A stretch of 64,000 nucleotides of DNA, taken from the NCBI GenBank assembly GCA_030637515.1, contig DAOWGM010000143.1, positions 1 to 64,000 of the forward strand. The letters are read 5' to 3'. The position numbers and the translations under genes are program-made. Positions 29,672-38,392 of the stretch are shown piece by piece. Numbering within the stretch: the stretch's first letter is position 1; the number at the start of each line of letters is the position of its first letter. The stretch is from Bacteroidales bacterium. Lineage in GTDB: Bacteria > Bacteroidota > Bacteroidia > Bacteroidales > UBA12077. Under the pieces are notes generated by a model that saw only the letters and a list, made by a program, of their open reading frames with translations, was not told where the DNA came from and did not search any database.

Positions 29672-31801
29672 CTAATTAAATGACATTTCGAGAACTACCA
29701 GATCTCCTTTCGATATTCTTGTTCCCGGTGCAATAGATTGCTTCAGAATTGTTCCCCTTCCTTGCAATTCCACGCTTATTCCTATGTTTTCAAGAATAAA
29801 AACAGCATCTTTAACACCCATTCCCTTTACATTTGGCATTAAATTTTCAGTTATTGTTCTGTTTGAAAATTTAACACACGAATCTAACCGAGTTGTAATT
29901 ACCCAATCAGAAATAACATCCTCATCATTAGTTTCTATATCCAAATAACTAAGTGCATTTTTCAACTCTTCTCTATGACTATTTTTTGTATAAGGAATCT
30001 CTATATTTTTTTCTTCCTCATTTTCTGCTGAATTTAAACCTTCATGCATTTTTGTATTTGAGGCATAAACTTTATCTGCTATTTCTTTAAAAACTGGTCC
30101 TGCTACTAAATTTCCATAATAAACATTTCGGGAAGGTGCATTTACAACAACAATGCAAGAGTACTTTGGATTATCAGCCGGGAAATATCCAACAAAAGAA
30201 GCTTGATGACTAATTTTTGACTTATCGCTATATCCAATTTCTCTATTGTCTAATTGAGCAGTTCCTGTTTTTCCTGCTATTTTATAATTATCATTTCTGA
30301 GATTTCTTGCTGTTCCTCTTTCCACAACACCCTCAAGCATTACCTTTACTTTTCTTAAAGTAGATCTTGAACACACCGATTGTTTTATAACTTCGGTGTC
30401 AAATTTTTTGACCCAATCTCCATGGTACATTAAGCCTTTAACGAACTTTGGTTTTACCATCTTGCCATCGTTTGCGATTGCATTATACAAGTTCAATGTT
30501 TGCAAAGGAGTTAATCGAACCTCATAACCATACGACATTTGAGGCAACGAAATACCTGACCACAATTTATCTCCTGGATATTTTATTTCAGGTTCGCCCT
30601 CACCCTTAATGGCAAATCCCAATCTGTTGTTTAGATTCATCCCATAAAGGCGATTAATAAATTTCTCTTCTTTACCTGTATAATAATCTGTAATAAGTTT
30701 TGAGATTCCTACATTTGATGACAACTCGAAAACTTCCTGAATGGTTAAAATTCCATGCCCTCCTCTTTTTGTATCCGCAATTTTTTTATCGTAATACATT
30801 ATTTCACCATTTCCGGTATTTATTGTGTCGTCCAACTCAACATAACCATCTTCGAGCAAAGCAATTATTGATGCTAACTTAAATGTTGATCCAGGAGCAC
30901 GGCTTTCACCAATTGCATAGTTATAAGTTTCTTTATATTGCCCTTTACTATTTCTTTCCAGATTTACAATTGCTTTAATTTCCCCGGTGGAAACTTCCAT
31001 AAGCACAGCTGTGCCATGTAATGCCTCCTGACGAACGAGTTGTTTTCGTAATGCATTCTCAGCTACATCTTGGATATCTACGTCAATTGTAGTAACGATA
31101 TCCATTCCATCTCTTGGTTCAACCTCATTTCCATCATGAACAGGCATCCAAACATTTCCGTTTAATCGTTGCATTAAACGAACTCCATCTACACCTTTTA
31201 ATTCTTCATCGTAAGCACCCTCAATTCCAACAACATTTCCACCTTCACCTAGAGTAGTTTTGCCTATTGTTCTTGATGCCAGACTAACATGAGGCTTAAT
31301 TCTTAGATTTGTTTGAAGTGCAATAAATCCACCTTTATACTGACCTAATCTGAAAATAGGGAATGTTTTAATTTTTTTAAGCTGATTATAATTAACTCTT
31401 CTTTTTATTAAGTGAAATCGCTCTCCACTTTTTCTTGCTTTAACAAGCTCCTTTTTATATTCACTTTGAGATTTGTCTCTAAAAAGCTCAGAAAGTTTCA
31501 TTGATAATGAATCAATGCCAGAATTAAAAATTGCGTTATCCATTCCTGTACTACGCATATCCATTCTTATTTCATAGTATGGTACTGAACTAGCAAGCAG
31601 TCTGCCATCCGAAGCAAGTATATCTCCCCGATTTGATTCAATTGTAATATCTTTAAGAGTAAGTGTTTGAGCCTGTTCTTTCCATTTTCCACCTTCTACT
31701 AATTGTAAATACAAAATTTTGCCAATAATAAGCATAGCAAAAGCCAGCATCAATATATATATCACGCCAACCCTCCATACTATTTCTTTTTTTAATGGCA
31801 T
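29672..31801 (-). CDS. ftsI: Division transpeptidase (class B PBP) with PASTA domain
   Basis: Penicillin-binding protein that cross-links septal peptidoglycan. Of 709 residues, 14-32 form the N-terminal membrane helix and about 55-240 the pedestal (dimerisation) domain. The transpeptidase domain has the catalytic Ser305 in STFK, SSN (361-363) and KTGT (511-514). About 645-709 is a PASTA-type module (NLMPNVKGMGVKDAVFILENIG). C-terminal PASTA domains are known in Bacteroidetes FtsI and in SpoVD/PBP2x. It follows the FtsL-like gene by 8 bp. Confidence 0.95.
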   Translation of the reverse strand: MPLKKEIVWRVGVIYILMLAFAMLIIGKILYLQLVEGGKWKEQAQTLTLKDITIESNRGDILASDGRLLASSVPYYEIRMDMRSTGMDNAIFNSGIDSLSMKLSELFRDKSQSEYKKELVKARKSGERFHLIKRRVNYNQLKKIKTFPIFRLGQYKGGFIALQTNLRIKPHVSLASRTIGKTTLGEGGNVVGIEGAYDEELKGVDGVRLMQRLNGNVWMPVHDGNEVEPRDGMDIVTTIDVDIQDVAENALRKQLVRQEALHGTAVLMEVSTGEIKAIVNLERNSKGQYKETYNYAIGESRAPGSTFKLASIIALLEDGYVELDDTINTGNGEIMYYDKKIADTKRGGHGILTIQEVFELSSNVGISKLITDYYTGKEEKFINRLYGMNLNNRLGFAIKGEGEPEIKYPGDKLWSGISLPQMSYGYEVRLTPLQTLNLYNAIANDGKMVKPKFVKGLMYHGDWVKKFDTEVIKQSVCSRSTLRKVKVMLEGVVERGTARNLRNDNYKIAGKTGTAQLDNREIGYSDKSKISHQASFVGYFPADNPKYSCIVVVNAPSRNVYYGNLVAGPVFKEIADKVYASNTKMHEGLNSAENEEEKNIEIPYTKNSHREELKNALSYLDIETNDEDVISDWVITTRLDSCVKFSNRTITENLMPNVKGMGVKDAVFILENIGISVELQGRGTILKQSIAPGTRISKGDLVVLEMSFN

Positions 31802-31809
31802 AAATCAGT

Positions 31810-32190
31810 TTACTTTTCAATTAGAATTTTCTTTGGTGGCTCAAAAGACTCTTTCAAACCTAATCCTCTTTTTTCAACAAGCTTAACAACCTCCGACTGC
31901 TTACTAATAAACATAAGCGCTGATGACGTGGTGATTGCCTCTGCACGCAAGTCATTAATTTCTTTTGATAGTTCAACATTTGCACGAACTACCTTCTCTG
32001 CATGATATCTATTTGCGATATAAGCAAATGCAAGCGCTACAAGAAACACAATAAAGGGAAGCTGCTTTACTATAAAATCATTGGCAATAAGAGAACCATC
32101 GAGCAAATCCTTAATCGAACCAAACTTGTGTTCTTTACGTTCAGGTTTTTCTTCTATGAACTCAACATTATCTTTTTTATCGCCTATCAT
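31810..32190 (-). CDS. ftsL: FtsL-like divisome protein
   Basis: A 126-residue bitopic protein: charged cytoplasmic N-terminus, one membrane helix at about 43-62 (QLPFIVFLVALAFAYIANRY), and a periplasmic coiled-coil-like segment with heptad leucines/isoleucines (KVVRANVELSKEINDLRAEA). Sequence identity to FtsL is too low to see directly. The call rests on topology, length and position between rsmH and ftsI, where FtsL always lies. Its start overlaps the rsmH stop by 4 bp. Confidence 0.8.
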   Translation of the reverse strand: MIGDKKDNVEFIEEKPERKEHKFGSIKDLLDGSLIANDFIVKQLPFIVFLVALAFAYIANRYHAEKVVRANVELSKEINDLRAEAITTSSALMFISKQSEVVKLVEKRGLGLKESFEPPKKILIEK

Positions 32191-33083
32191 ATTCTTTCAG
32201 CTATTCTTAATTTTGCACTTCGCGCTCTGTTATTTTCTTCAATTTCAGCATCCCCTGGAACTATAATTTTTCTGTTAACAGCTTTAAAAGGAACAGATAT
32301 ATTTCCAAAAAAATCTTTTTCAGCCTCACCCTCAAACTTCCCATCTCTTATAAAATTTTTTACAATACGGTCTTCGAGTGAGTGATATGTAATTACTACC
32401 AATCGTCCGCCCGGTTTAATTACATCAATCGTTTGAAGCAACATTTCTTTTAAAAACTCCATTTCACGATTTACTTCGATTCTTAATGCCTGAAATACTT
32501 TTGCCAAAAACTTATGCTCAGCATGTTTTGGTAAAAAAGGCATCAGAATATCAGTAAATTCCTTTATTGTCGTTATTTCTTTTTGCTTTCTATTTTCAAC
32601 AATTATTCGTGCTAACTTTCGGCTATTCTTTAATTCACCATACTCCCAAAACACTTTAGACAGTTTGGCTTCTTCGTATTTATTAATTACATCTTTAGCA
32701 GAAGTTTTTGCACTTTGATTCATTCTCATATCCAATTCGCCATCAAACCTGAAAGAAAATCCTCGTTCAGGATCATCGAAATGGTGAGAAGAAACACCCA
32801 AATCTGCTAACAAACCATCTACTTTTTCAATTCCATGGTACTTTAAAAAGTTTTTTAAAAACCTGAAATTATGATTTACAAAAACAAATCGTTTGTCATC
32901 AATTAAGTTAGGTAAAGCATCATCATCCTGATCAAATGCTACAAGCTTACCTGTTTTAATATGTTTAATGATTTCACTGGAATGACCGCCTCCTCCAAAA
33001 GTTACATCGACGTAGATTCCGTCTGGCCTTATTTGCAAGCCTTCAACACTTTCATTGAGTAAGACTGGTGTATGATACGCCAT
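32187..33083 (-). CDS. rsmH: 16S rRNA (cytosine1402-N4)-methyltransferase RsmH
   Basis: Methylates N4 of C1402 in the 16S rRNA decoding centre using SAM. The 298 residues begin with HTPVLLNESVEGL, then show the SAM-binding DVTFGGGGHSSEI (about 27-39), GLLADLGVSSHHFDDPERGFSFR and KPGGRLVVITYHSLEDRIVKNF, all RsmH hallmarks. The second gene of the dcw cluster, it is 2 bp after mraZ and overlaps the FtsL-like gene by 4 bp. Confidence 0.96.
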   Translation of the reverse strand: MAYHTPVLLNESVEGLQIRPDGIYVDVTFGGGGHSSEIIKHIKTGKLVAFDQDDDALPNLIDDKRFVFVNHNFRFLKNFLKYHGIEKVDGLLADLGVSSHHFDDPERGFSFRFDGELDMRMNQSAKTSAKDVINKYEEAKLSKVFWEYGELKNSRKLARIIVENRKQKEITTIKEFTDILMPFLPKHAEHKFLAKVFQALRIEVNREMEFLKEMLLQTIDVIKPGGRLVVITYHSLEDRIVKNFIRDGKFEGEAEKDFFGNISVPFKAVNRKIIVPGDAEIEENNRARSAKLRIAERI

Positions 33084-33085
33084 TT

Positions 33086-33559
33086 CTATTCAATTTCCTT
33101 ATTCAAACTCCCTCCCATAATTTTTTCTGCCAATGCAGCAAAATCATCATGCTTTTGTTCAGCTGATTCGTACAGCTCTTTAGACCATATTTCAATTTTA
33201 CCGTCTTGCCCTGCTAAAATTGCCTCTTTAGAGATATTTGCAAGGTCAAGTAATCGTTTAGGAATAAGCATTCTATTATTTCCATCCAGAACAATTTCTG
33301 CAGATCCCCGGTAAAAATTTCTTAAAAATTTGTTATGCTCTTTGTTATACGGATTAATTCTATCTCGAATTAGTGTATTTTGTCGTTCCCATTCTTCAAT
33401 AGAAAACAACACCAAACAATGTTCAAATATGTCCTTTTTAACAACAAATCGGCCTTCAGAAACAACTCCAAGCTGTTTCTTAAGCATAGATGGAAAAGTA
33501 ACTCTTCCTTTTTCATCTACTTTACAATTATAATCACCGATAAACGTTGTCATATACAA
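33086..33559 (-). CDS. mraZ: Transcriptional regulator MraZ
   Basis: Ring-forming DNA-binding protein that represses its own dcw operon in E. coli. The 157 residues carry two SpoVT/AbrB-like halves, each with its signature: DEKGRVTFPSMLKKQL near 16-31 and DGNNRMLIPKRLLDLA near 92-107. It is the first gene of the operon. Four 10-bp repeats that fit MraZ boxes lie 32-71 bp upstream, which supports autoregulation here. Confidence 0.95.
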   Translation of the reverse strand: MYMTTFIGDYNCKVDEKGRVTFPSMLKKQLGVVSEGRFVVKKDIFEHCLVLFSIEEWERQNTLIRDRINPYNKEHNKFLRNFYRGSAEIVLDGNNRMLIPKRLLDLANISKEAILAGQDGKIEIWSKELYESAEQKHDDFAALAEKIMGGSLNKEIE

Positions 33560-33590
33560 TCTCTATTTAACACGTAAAAATATACAAAAA

Positions 33591-33630
33591 TTTACCACAA
33601 TTTACCACTTTCCTCCATTTTTTACCACTT
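33591..33630 (-). promoter_or_regulatory. Array of four MraZ-type boxes upstream of mraZ
   Basis: On the minus strand TGG occurs four times at exactly 10-bp intervals. The boxes read TGGTA, TGGAG, TGGTA, TGGTA, and three of the four are preceded by GTG-like AG/TG context (AAAGTGG for the clearest). Known MraZ operators are 10-bp-spaced direct repeats (TGGG boxes in E. coli, AAAGTG-type boxes in mycoplasmas). No clean -33/-7 pair could be fixed around it; the surrounding sequence is very AT-rich. Confidence 0.75.
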
Positions 33631-33800
33631 TGTTAATAACTTTCATTTGATCGTTTAAGATTGAAAAAAACTTTCTCTAAAAGATTCCTGTTAAAAATCT
33701 GTGTTTTAAGGGTATTACAGGGATTTTTCGAAGTAAAAAGAATTTTATTTTTATTAAAAAGAAATTAAATAAATTATTAAAAAATAAATGTTTTAATTTT

Positions 33801-33818
33801 ATCACTTAAATCAGTGAT
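33801..33818 (+). repeat. Inverted repeat just before the glsA-like ATG
   Basis: ATCACT (33801-33806) and AGTGAT (33813-33818) form an inverted repeat with a 6-nt spacer ending 5 bp before the ATG at 33823. It could be an operator or a hairpin that hides the ribosome-binding region. The 33640-33800 stretch is extremely AT-rich and shows nothing else. Confidence 0.4.
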
Positions 33819-33822
33819 ACAA

Positions 33823-34653
33823 ATGGATAAAATCAATGTAAGAGAAGTTTTTAAAGAAAAAAGTCCTAAGGTCGCAAAATTTGTTCCCGGCTTTGTTTTC
33901 AAATACATCGAACATATTGTACATCAGAAAGAAATAAACGATGCAATTCCTATTATTGGCAATAAATACGGTCTTGATTATGTAAAAGCTGTAATTGATT
34001 TTTTTCAAATAAAAATACATGTAAATGGCAAAGAAAATATTCCAACTGAAGGACGAAATATTTTTGTGGCAAACCACCCTCTTGGCGGACTAGACGGAAG
34101 CGTTCTAACACACACGATCGGACAAATTCATCCAGAACTTCATTTTTTGGTTAACGATTTATTAATGAGTTTTGATAATGTCGATAACATATTTGTTCCT
34201 ATTAACAAACATGGGAAACAATCTGTTGAGTATGTAAAAAGAATTGAAGAAATATATAAGTCAGACAAACAAGTACTTAGTTTTCCGGCAGGATTATGTT
34301 CGCGAAAAATTAAAGGGGAAATTCTTGATCTTGAATGGAAAAAAAGCTTTATTTCAAAAGCTATTCAACATAAACGAAATGTAGTTCCGGTACATATTGA
34401 TGGGGAAAATTCAAACTTCTTTTATAATCTTGCAAATTTCAGAACAAGCTTAGGCATTAAAGCTAATTTTGAAATGTTTTACCTAGCAGACGAGATGTTC
34501 AAACAACGAGGTAAGACTATAACTTTAACATTCGGAAAACCAATTCCATATACATATTTTGACAAATCTTTGCATCCAAGAAAGTGGGCTAAAAAAGTTA
34601 AAGATTATATTTACACTCTTCCTAAAGGTAATACAGAGCCATTTACGAAGTAA
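33823..34653 (+). CDS. glsA: Lysophospholipid-type O-acyltransferase (GlsA-like)
   Basis: PlsC-family acyltransferase, 276 residues from the ATG at 33823; a GTG three codons earlier (33814) is less likely. The acyltransferase motif reads NHPLGGLDG, with one extra residue compared with the common HxxxxD spacing. A second motif is FPAGLCSRK and a third VPVHIDGENSN. The gene is followed after 47 bp by a PF13444-type N-acyltransferase. In Bacteroides thetaiotaomicron such a pair (glsB, glsA) makes glycine lipids, GlsA adding the O-linked acyl chain. The same role is inferred here from family and pairing. Confidence 0.82.
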   Translation: MDKINVREVFKEKSPKVAKFVPGFVFKYIEHIVHQKEINDAIPIIGNKYGLDYVKAVIDFFQIKIHVNGKENIPTEGRNIFVANHPLGGLDGSVLTHTIGQIHPELHFLVNDLLMSFDNVDNIFVPINKHGKQSVEYVKRIEEIYKSDKQVLSFPAGLCSRKIKGEILDLEWKKSFISKAIQHKRNVVPVHIDGENSNFFYNLANFRTSLGIKANFEMFYLADEMFKQRGKTITLTFGKPIPYTYFDKSLHPRKWAKKVKDYIYTLPKGNTEPFTK

Positions 34654-34700
34654 AAATAAAAATTGTAAATTTGTGTTCCCAAACCACTACAATTTAGAAA

Positions 34701-35648
34701 ATGAAAGAAGTAATTGAAGCAGTTGAGAAATCACTTTTAAAAAAGGAATTAACTCCAGAAAGATTTTTACGAAAAACCAATAACGGAGGAAATGAATTAT
34801 ACATAATTAATCATCACAACTCACCAAATATAATGCGTGAAGTTGGGAGATTAAGAGAATTAACTTTTCGAAATGCAGGTGGTGGAACAGGGAAAGAAAT
34901 TGATATTGATGATTTTGACACACAGGAAGAGCCATACGAACAATTAATATCTTGGGATCCGGAAAATAAAGAAATCGCAGGAGGCTACAGGTTCCATGTG
35001 TGTAATCAAGATAGCGACCCAAATAATCTTGCAACTACTAAATTATTTGAATTCTCAGAAGATTTTAATAAAGAGTATTTACCTTACATGATTGAACTAG
35101 GAAGATCATTTATTCAACCTAAGTATCAATCAGCGGCAGCAGGTCGTAAGGCATTATTTGCATTAGACAATCTTTGGGATGGTCTTGGTGCTCTTATTGT
35201 TGAGAATCCACAGACTAAATATTATTTCGGAAAAGTAACCATGTATCCGCATTTCAATAAAGAAGCACGGAACATAATATTGTATTTTTTAAACACTCAA
35301 TTTCAGGATGATAGAGCAATGGTAATCCCAAGAGATCCCTTGGGATTAGGAATTGATAAATCTAAAATGGAGACTTTATTCAACGAAAAAGACTACAAAG
35401 AAAATTATAAGATTTTACAAAGGAAAGTACGTGAGTTTGGTCTAAATATTCCTCCTTTAATTAACGCCTATATGAATCTTTCACCATCGATGAAATTTTT
35501 TGGCACTGCAATTAATGAAACATTTGGTGGCGTTGAAGAATCAGGAATAATGATAACCATAGACGATATATTCCCTGCTAAAATTGAAAGACATATTAAA
35601 ACATATATTAAAAATAGATTATTAAGAGTTTTTAAGCGAAAAAAATAA
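34701..35648 (+). CDS. glsB: N-acyltransferase (GlsB-like, PF13444/GNAT family)
   Basis: A 315-residue GNAT-type acyl-ACP N-acyltransferase, related to OlsB and to the glycine N-acyltransferase GlsB/commendamide synthase. REVGRLRELTFRNAGGGTGKEID (about 46-68, key R-E-T-F-R-x-AGGGTG), DPENKEIAGGYRFHV and MIELGRSFIQPKYQ are the family blocks. It would join a 3-hydroxy fatty acid to glycine (or ornithine/serine). Substrate cannot be read from sequence. It forms a two-gene unit with the O-acyltransferase upstream and ends at a strong terminator. Confidence 0.85.
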   Translation: MKEVIEAVEKSLLKKELTPERFLRKTNNGGNELYIINHHNSPNIMREVGRLRELTFRNAGGGTGKEIDIDDFDTQEEPYEQLISWDPENKEIAGGYRFHVCNQDSDPNNLATTKLFEFSEDFNKEYLPYMIELGRSFIQPKYQSAAAGRKALFALDNLWDGLGALIVENPQTKYYFGKVTMYPHFNKEARNIILYFLNTQFQDDRAMVIPRDPLGLGIDKSKMETLFNEKDYKENYKILQRKVREFGLNIPPLINAYMNLSPSMKFFGTAINETFGGVEESGIMITIDDIFPAKIERHIKTYIKNRLLRVFKRKK

Positions 35649-35668
35649 TCCTAATAAATCAAAAAACA

Positions 35669-35704
35669 AAACCTCAGCAAGAATTTTACTGAGGTTTTTT
35701 ATTT
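35669..35704. terminator. Bidirectional intrinsic terminator between glsB and purF
   Basis: AAACCTCAG (35669-35677) pairs with CTGAGGTTT (35689-35697) around an 11-nt loop, with a T run on the plus side and A/T-rich sequence giving a T-rich tail on the minus side. It serves the converging glsB and purF genes. Confidence 0.88.
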
Positions 35705-35712
35705 TACTTCTG

Positions 35713-37614
35713 CTAATATGCTCTTTGATTTTTCCCTTCGATAAAATTAATAAATGATTTATTTACAACTTTATTACCACCCGGAGTTGGATATTTACCA
35801 GTAAAATACCAATCTCCAGTATCATTAGGACATGCTGCATGTAGATTTTCAATTGTTTGAAAAACAATTTCCACATCTGCACTTACCTCTTTTGATTTTA
35901 ATAAATCTGAAATCTTAGCTGAAATTTCTTCAGGAGTAAATGGCTTATAAATTTCTTTTACATAATTTACAATTTGTTCCTTAGGCAAATTTTCCTGAGA
36001 TTTTGATTTTTTATAAATCTCATTAATTACATTTTCTCTACCAGATTCTTTTAAAAGATCAACTGCAGCCCGAAATGCAACAAAATCACCTAATTTCGCC
36101 ATATCTATTCCATAACAGTCTGGATATCTGATTTGTGGAGACGAAGACACAACCACAATTTTCTTAGGTTTTAAACGATCCACAATTTTTAAAATACTTT
36201 CACGTAATGTTGTTCCACGAACTATAGAATCATCAATAATAACAAGATTATCAACACCTTCACGAACCGTTCCGTACGTAATATCATAGACATGACCCAC
36301 CATGTCATTTCTGCCCTTATCCTGAGCAATAAATGTTCTTAGTTTTATATCTTTTATTGCAATCTTTTCTACTCGGATTTTTTTATGCATAATCCGATCA
36401 TATTCCTTTTCATTTAGTTTATCGCCTAAGTCGAGAATCTCCTTTTTCTGCTCATTTAGCAAATGAGATTTCAATTCATCAACCATTCCATAGAATGCTG
36501 TTTCTGAAGTATTAGGAATAAAAGAAAAAACTGTGTTTTCAATATCACTATCGATGGCTTTCATTATTTGAGGAACAAGAAATCTTCCCAGCTGCTTTCT
36601 TTCCTGATAAATATCTTTATCGCTACCTCGTGAAAAATATATTCTTTCGAATGAGCAAGAACTTCGTTTTTGAGGAACCCTTATTTCTTCAGAAGAAATG
36701 GTTCCATCCTTTTTAATAATAAAAGCTTCTCCTGGATTAATTTCTTTAACTTTCTCAGCCTCCAGATTCATTACTGTTTGTATAACAGGGCGTTCTGAAG
36801 CCACAACTACAATTTCATCGTCTTGATAATAATAAGCAGGGCGAATTCCGTGAGGATCACGCATAACAAAAGCATCACCATGACCTAAAACACCTGCAAT
36901 AGCATAACCTCCATCCCAATCCTTGCTTGCTTCTTGCAAAATTTTCTTAATATCAAGGTCCTTAGCAATTATCGCAGAAATTTCTTTATTTGTAAATCCA
37001 TCATTTTTATTTTGTCTGAAAAGCAACTGATTTTCTTCATCAAGAAAATGCCCCACTTTTTCAAGAACCGTTACTGTATCTGAATATTCCTTCGGATTTT
37101 GTCCTAAATCAATTAAAACTTTAAAAAGTTCATCAACATTGGTCATGTTAAAATTCCCGGCTAACATCAAATTCCTTGATTTCCAGTTATTTTCACGCAT
37201 TAAAGGCTGTACAAATTCAATATCGTCTCCGCCAAAAGTTCCATAACGTAAATGACCTAAATAAATATCTGCTGCAGAAGGAAGATTTTCTTTTGCCCAA
37301 GATGTATCATTCAATAAACCAGGATTTTTCTCAACAATTGCATTATGAAAACTATTTACCTCAGCAAAAACTTCTTTTATTGGTGATTCTCCATTAGATC
37401 TAAATCGATGAATATATTTTTTACCAGGTTCAAGATCAAATTTTAAAGTTGCAAGACCAGCGCCATCCTGGCCACGATTATGCTGCTTCTCCATTAATAA
37501 GTATAACTTATGTAAACCATACATCCATGAGCCATATTTAGCCTGGTAGTATTCCAATGGTTTCAATAAGCGTATTAATGCTATCCCACATTCATGTGTA
37601 ATCTTATCACTCAT
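35713..37614 (-). CDS. purF: Amidophosphoribosyltransferase, long Bacteroidetes form
   Basis: Makes phosphoribosylamine from PRPP and glutamine, the first step of purine synthesis, or is a paralogue of that enzyme. The 633 residues are longer than the usual 470-510. The N-terminal glutaminase domain has its candidate nucleophile at Cys9 (THECGIALIRLL) instead of position 2, so an N-terminal propeptide would have to be removed. KQHNRGQDGAGLAT and YLGHLRYGTFG follow. The PRPP loop VIIDDSIVRGTT lies near 455-466. This extended form is familiar from Bacteroidetes. The gene stands alone, with terminators on both sides. Confidence 0.9.
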   Translation of the reverse strand: MSDKITHECGIALIRLLKPLEYYQAKYGSWMYGLHKLYLLMEKQHNRGQDGAGLATLKFDLEPGKKYIHRFRSNGESPIKEVFAEVNSFHNAIVEKNPGLLNDTSWAKENLPSAADIYLGHLRYGTFGGDDIEFVQPLMRENNWKSRNLMLAGNFNMTNVDELFKVLIDLGQNPKEYSDTVTVLEKVGHFLDEENQLLFRQNKNDGFTNKEISAIIAKDLDIKKILQEASKDWDGGYAIAGVLGHGDAFVMRDPHGIRPAYYYQDDEIVVVASERPVIQTVMNLEAEKVKEINPGEAFIIKKDGTISSEEIRVPQKRSSCSFERIYFSRGSDKDIYQERKQLGRFLVPQIMKAIDSDIENTVFSFIPNTSETAFYGMVDELKSHLLNEQKKEILDLGDKLNEKEYDRIMHKKIRVEKIAIKDIKLRTFIAQDKGRNDMVGHVYDITYGTVREGVDNLVIIDDSIVRGTTLRESILKIVDRLKPKKIVVVSSSPQIRYPDCYGIDMAKLGDFVAFRAAVDLLKESGRENVINEIYKKSKSQENLPKEQIVNYVKEIYKPFTPEEISAKISDLLKSKEVSADVEIVFQTIENLHAACPNDTGDWYFTGKYPTPGGNKVVNKSFINFIEGKNQRAY

Positions 37615-37683
37615 TCTATTTGAAGTTAAAATGTATTCGCTAATATATTAAACATATGTATTGAGCCTTTGTTTGAAAATAAA

Positions 37684-37721
37684 ACAAAGAAAAAGATCCT
37701 GAAACAATAACAGGTATCTTT
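37684..37721 (-). terminator. Intrinsic terminator between the SPOR gene and purF
   Basis: On the minus strand AAAGATACCTG (37711-37721) pairs with CAGGATCTTT (37692-37701) around a 9-nt loop, with one bulge, and is followed by TTTCTTTGTTTT. It lies about 110 bp after the SPOR gene stop. The 219-bp spacer 37615-37833 also contains a CTCCTTTT/AAAAGGAG long-range repeat; no gene in it is convincing. Confidence 0.65.
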
Positions 37722-37833
37722 AATACTCCTTTTAAGTTGGTATGATTTTTCAGTCTGCTTTAGGAATACATTAGCTCTTTTTAGTAAAGGAGCGTTTTTC
37801 ATTTTTCTGTAATCCTTTTTTTCTAACATAAAC

Positions 37834-38310
37834 TTATTCTTCCAGATTCGGATAATTTATATTATCGGGGATAATAAATGCTGATGGAAAATATCTCTTT
37901 ACTCTCTTAAAATCTTTTAAGGCATCGATCCTTGTTCTATAATCTCCAACGACAACACGATAGTATGGACTTACGTATTCTCTATGAGGTGGTATTTCGG
38001 GAAATAAACCTACAAATTTTGCTCGAGCATCCTGAGAATCATCTCTGGCTAAACTACCTAAATCCGAAAAGATTCGTATTCTGAATCCGGGCACTCCTTC
38101 TTCGCGTTTGTTTTGTTCTACATGATTATATATGAGATCATTTATTCTCATATCTTGAAAAATCAAAACATCGCCCTGATTTATTTGTTTTTTCTGAATT
38201 TTAATGAAAATATCTTCAGTGTCTGAAGATTTGGAAAAGGATTGTCCAAAAACACTTTGTACTAAAATTAAAACTAATACTACTGTAAATATTTTCTTAA
38301 AAAAGCCCAT
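37834..38310 (-). CDS. Exported SPOR-domain-like protein
   Basis: A 158-residue protein with a signal peptide (about 1-22, ending SVFGQ) and a C-terminal SPOR-like domain at about 70-150: VPGFRIRIFSDLG, AKFVGLFPE, YYRVVVGDYRTRIDALKDFKRVK. SPOR domains bind denuded septal glycan strands. The region between is short and charged. It probably acts in the periplasm at division or cell-wall remodelling sites; the partner is unknown. Confidence 0.8.
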   Translation of the reverse strand: MGFFKKIFTVVLVLILVQSVFGQSFSKSSDTEDIFIKIQKKQINQGDVLIFQDMRINDLIYNHVEQNKREEGVPGFRIRIFSDLGSLARDDSQDARAKFVGLFPEIPPHREYVSPYYRVVVGDYRTRIDALKDFKRVKRYFPSAFIIPDNINYPNLEE

Positions 38311-38392
38311 ACAATTCCTTTATTGACTATGCAAAATTAAACAAATTTTCTTAGATATCTTTAAGCTAAATGAATTAATGCAAGCCTAACAA

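Noticed and set aside
33560-33813. Possible replication origin in the very AT-rich spacer beside mraZ
   Set aside because: No DnaA-box (TTATCCACA-like) cluster and no origin-linked genes; the repeats present fit MraZ boxes.
37626-37829. Minus-strand frame of 67 codons between the SPOR gene and purF
   Set aside because: It runs through the terminator hairpin, has an unnatural composition (poly-aromatic, Cys-rich middle) and no recognisable pattern; treated as spacer.
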